Shown in pieces: positions 63,001 through 64,000 of a stretch of DNA of 64,000 nt. The translations under genes were made by a program, and so were the position numbers. The notes under the pieces were generated by a model that saw nothing but the letters and a program-made list of their open reading frames with translations, made no database searches and was not told the DNA's origin. Each line of letters begins with the position of its first letter. The stretch's first letter is position 1. This DNA comes from Flectonema sp. DT1601. Taxonomy: Eukaryota; Euglenozoa; Diplonemea; Diplonemida; Diplonemidae. The stretch spans positions 310,001 through 374,000 of the forward strand of contig OZ025803.1 of the NCBI GenBank assembly GCA_964019425.1. Reading direction: 5' to 3'.

Positions 63001-63325
63001 TACGAGTATGTTCAACTTGTTGAGAGGTTATTGCGAGTTGTAGTGATTCCTCGTATCTGACAGCAGTGTTTAGAATGGATTCTTTCTGCTGGTCAGCGAT
63101 CATCGAAGAAACTGGATCGACAACTTGCACAAGTCTCGAGTCATCAACTGACTGAACAACTCTCTCAGCCTCCTGGAGATAAGCTCTTCGAATATCTTCA
63201 ACCTGCTGTTGACTTACTTCCATAGGTACGAGTCCAGCAGCAGACATCCCACGTACGGGAAGGGGAACTGAGCCAGTCCTTCGATGACTAGTCGGCGGTA
63301 GGATCGGTGGCGGGATCGTTGCCAT
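60017..63325 (-). CDS. Long coiled-coil protein with Q-rich C-terminus
   Basis: Single exon, 1102 aa. After a proline-rich start (MATIPPPILPPTSHRRTGSV) residues ~40-870 are an almost unbroken coiled coil, with heptads such as ELELQWGSKMDNMRDEHSRQ and no proline kinks. About 100 glutamine-rich residues follow (QLGGQQLQQQIQQLQLQQQ) and then a helical tail. It has no kinesin, dynein, IFT or nuclear-envelope signature I know. Likely roles are a basal body, flagellar or cytoskeletal scaffold; this is inferred only from architecture and cilia genes nearby. An ATTTTTATCAG acceptor-like site lies 14 nt before the ATG. Confidence 0.8.
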   Translation of the reverse strand: MATIPPPILPPTSHRRTGSVPLPVRGMSAAGLVPMEVSQQQVEDIRRAYLQEAERVVQSVDDSRLVQVVDPVSSMIADQQKESILNTAVRYEESLQLAITSQQVEHTRILASLTERNKRSLDELELQWGSKMDNMRDEHSRQIHMLQTSNDTNLKQIAGTHSIDLKQYQEREMRERNEQIKAGEIKLHAAESANLKLQLQVADLSSKLETSQLQLSAIQDQGKLTQDRMEQNLKILMQSIEEERRGRQDAENRQQTSLKETNERVAELMEKQKIDLAEVADTERVKHQKELSDMQREVMSSISLQASQNVQQVTDAYSERVRQLEQQLAAREADATSKFKTSEMENRRLTQEKELQSLEFDQQQRTLQEKLEKSLRDTERSYNDQLTRFATESKVALDAADRQAALTLEGERLSLMKQRTELNNLLEDERSRWKIEKQSIENLRLGDIQAIEQKHEALRLEADNARRNMENSFQDQLKLAEEENNRMREEVELRLQNAAERHNQQLAQIEEGRRSSEMEAERKVRDAFDQCNLKMKEIESAYNSAGLDLNQQMERSKLEGENHRLESDQAKAKSRTAEMEMTSLKIQLDKAEMALSDARNQLKRLTLEKEAYVRDKDHELKQVAEAVSQQLKAADADKATLKSQLEDLNDINQKIAFSERKKLDDELGARLGNADAKVFSLEQQLQESEKYRISMQQFELDSKQLIDNLREKLSIAETANGRLRLLQEDEKQVLMGDAAHQMMQQKSEYLSAQQMLEANIERMDTDAVKRLFETEQRNTEEKKEMERVAQLQMLKVGEKFQQQIQGLQQIATALQQRLVEKDGQTKRVSDELIRAQRAISEITMIYQQREKEYIEALHSAQVTQIGLNDGIRQAHLESQIQRSQDEQKLQVLQGQVQQAMTAMHKAVDDTTLNNSFEIQKISNLIQNKGSVAQPQLGGQQLQQQIQQLQLQQQAAAVPAVTHSAAALQPAQAALFNLGAVQPSVLQELQQGLPAQHSTQTVAAALQQAPQVLSKTVAGGSTNFSDLMAQDSLQNGVSPNQVAIQHAFSQKLAKKQAAMLKQALLFPNNNFTPNSKTSDLTATVASMLTDSQKLLTQQQIDAL

Positions 63326-64000
63326 CGTTTATTTTGTCTGATAAAAATGAAATATATTTGTTTTCTCTAAATACGTAAGCTAATAGTCCACAAGAAGGCT
63401 ACTCTCCGCCTATCAAATCTTTGGTACCTGTGGAAATTAAATACAATAACAGCCCATACGTACCATACAATAGTCGTATGAACAGCAGCATTAATTTCAG
63501 AGTGGGTTATTAATTCACTCGATGTAAATTTGATGCGCTGACTTACTTTTTTCACTAGTTCTAAACAAAACAAGCAACTGAACTAATCTATTTTCCTAAC
63601 CAGTTCTCGTGCAGAGTACGTTAGCTTCTGCACGTGAAGTCTGAGACCGACTTAATTTTTATCAATTTTGCTACTTTATTTCTTTCTCAGCGTCCATCCA
63701 GCAAATATCTCTAACGAGCTAGAAAGCCAGAAGCTAAGAAAATCAAGCGCAATGACGATAATGAGAAAAGGAGGAGTGAGTCTGGGAGGCTGCAAAGTTG
63801 AAATCACCATTCAAAAACAAGAACAAGAAATAGAACATCTGGTCAATCGACTTGCAATATGAATGTACAAGAAATTGAACAAAAAAAAAGAGAAATAAAT
63901 TTTTACCTTCTCATCAGAGTGGCTCTCTTACTATTCAGAAATAGAGGAGAAAGCTAACACAAGTATCTCAATAATCAAACATCAGTTTGTAACATGAACA
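63326..64000. other. Right-edge region and possible divergent strand switch
   Basis: AT-rich DNA upstream of the minus-strand coiled-coil gene. Its only coding candidate is the plus-strand micro-gene at 63752-63862. If that is real, the region between about 63330 and 63690 is a divergent strand switch, where promoters would be expected. Confidence 0.4.
63752..63862 (+). CDS. Possible micro-protein or terminal exon (36 aa)
   Basis: ATG-to-stop frame of 37 codons reading MTIMRKGGVSLGGC and then a charged helical end (EQEIEHLVNRLAI). A very good acceptor-like site (TTTATTTCTTTCTCAG at 63690) precedes it, and the frame is open back to that site. It is either a short intron-less gene with a 5' leader or the last exon of a longer one. 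No family recognised. Confidence 0.35.
   Translation: MTIMRKGGVSLGGCKVEITIQKQEQEIEHLVNRLAI

Overview
The window is nuclear DNA of a free-living, flagellated protist. The evidence is short GT-AG introns inside genes (most 62-120 nt, usually starting GTATGT or GTTTGT and ending ACAG), Rpn13, Vps26, SAP18, HPF1, two PP2C phosphatases, and the ciliary protein CFAP52. Intergenic DNA is AT-rich and full of A and T runs. The lineage cannot be fixed by eye. Three signs point towards Euglenozoa or another group that transcribes genes in long one-way arrays: about 20 consecutive minus-strand genes, a pyrimidine-CAG splice-acceptor-like site just before most start codons, and kinase/cyclase and PT-repeat seven-helix proteins of a type I associate with bodonids. 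This is inference.

Layout. 1-5.8 kb: plus-strand genes for a J-domain protein and a truncated complex I 75-kDa subunit, both with mitochondrial-type presequences, then SAP18. 5.8-15.2 kb: a compositionally different accessory island at the convergent strand switch. It holds a small 18S-rRNA-like fragment, decayed unidentified reading frames, two related TTAA-flanked (piggyBac-type) elements, an intact ubiquitin-like/LRR gene and a scrap of Polinton-type DNA polymerase. 15.2-63.3 kb: an unbroken minus-strand array. In coordinate order it holds a PT-repeat seven-helix membrane protein, an EF-hand/cyclic-nucleotide K+ channel, sulfatase 1, Rpn13, beta-galactosidase with duplicated 3' fragments beside it, two tandem PP2C genes, a Pkr1-like protein, Vps26, HPF1, CFAP52, sulfatase 2, a ciliary-type basic protein, a PPR-like protein, a SET methyltransferase, an RRM protein, a HAD phosphatase, a UBA/WWE protein, a membrane kinase with a cyclase-like domain and a long coiled-coil protein. 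A possible plus-strand mini-gene near 63.75 kb suggests a divergent switch at the right end.

Functional themes. The redox and chaperone genes at the left fit a modified mitochondrion: the 75-kDa subunit keeps every Fe-S ligand but lacks its large C-terminal domain. HPF1 and a WWE-domain protein suggest ADP-ribose signalling. Two sulfatases and a GH35 galactosidase suggest digestion of sulfated polysaccharides. The CNBD channel and the cyclase-like kinase suggest cyclic-nucleotide signalling, although the cyclase domain looks inactive.
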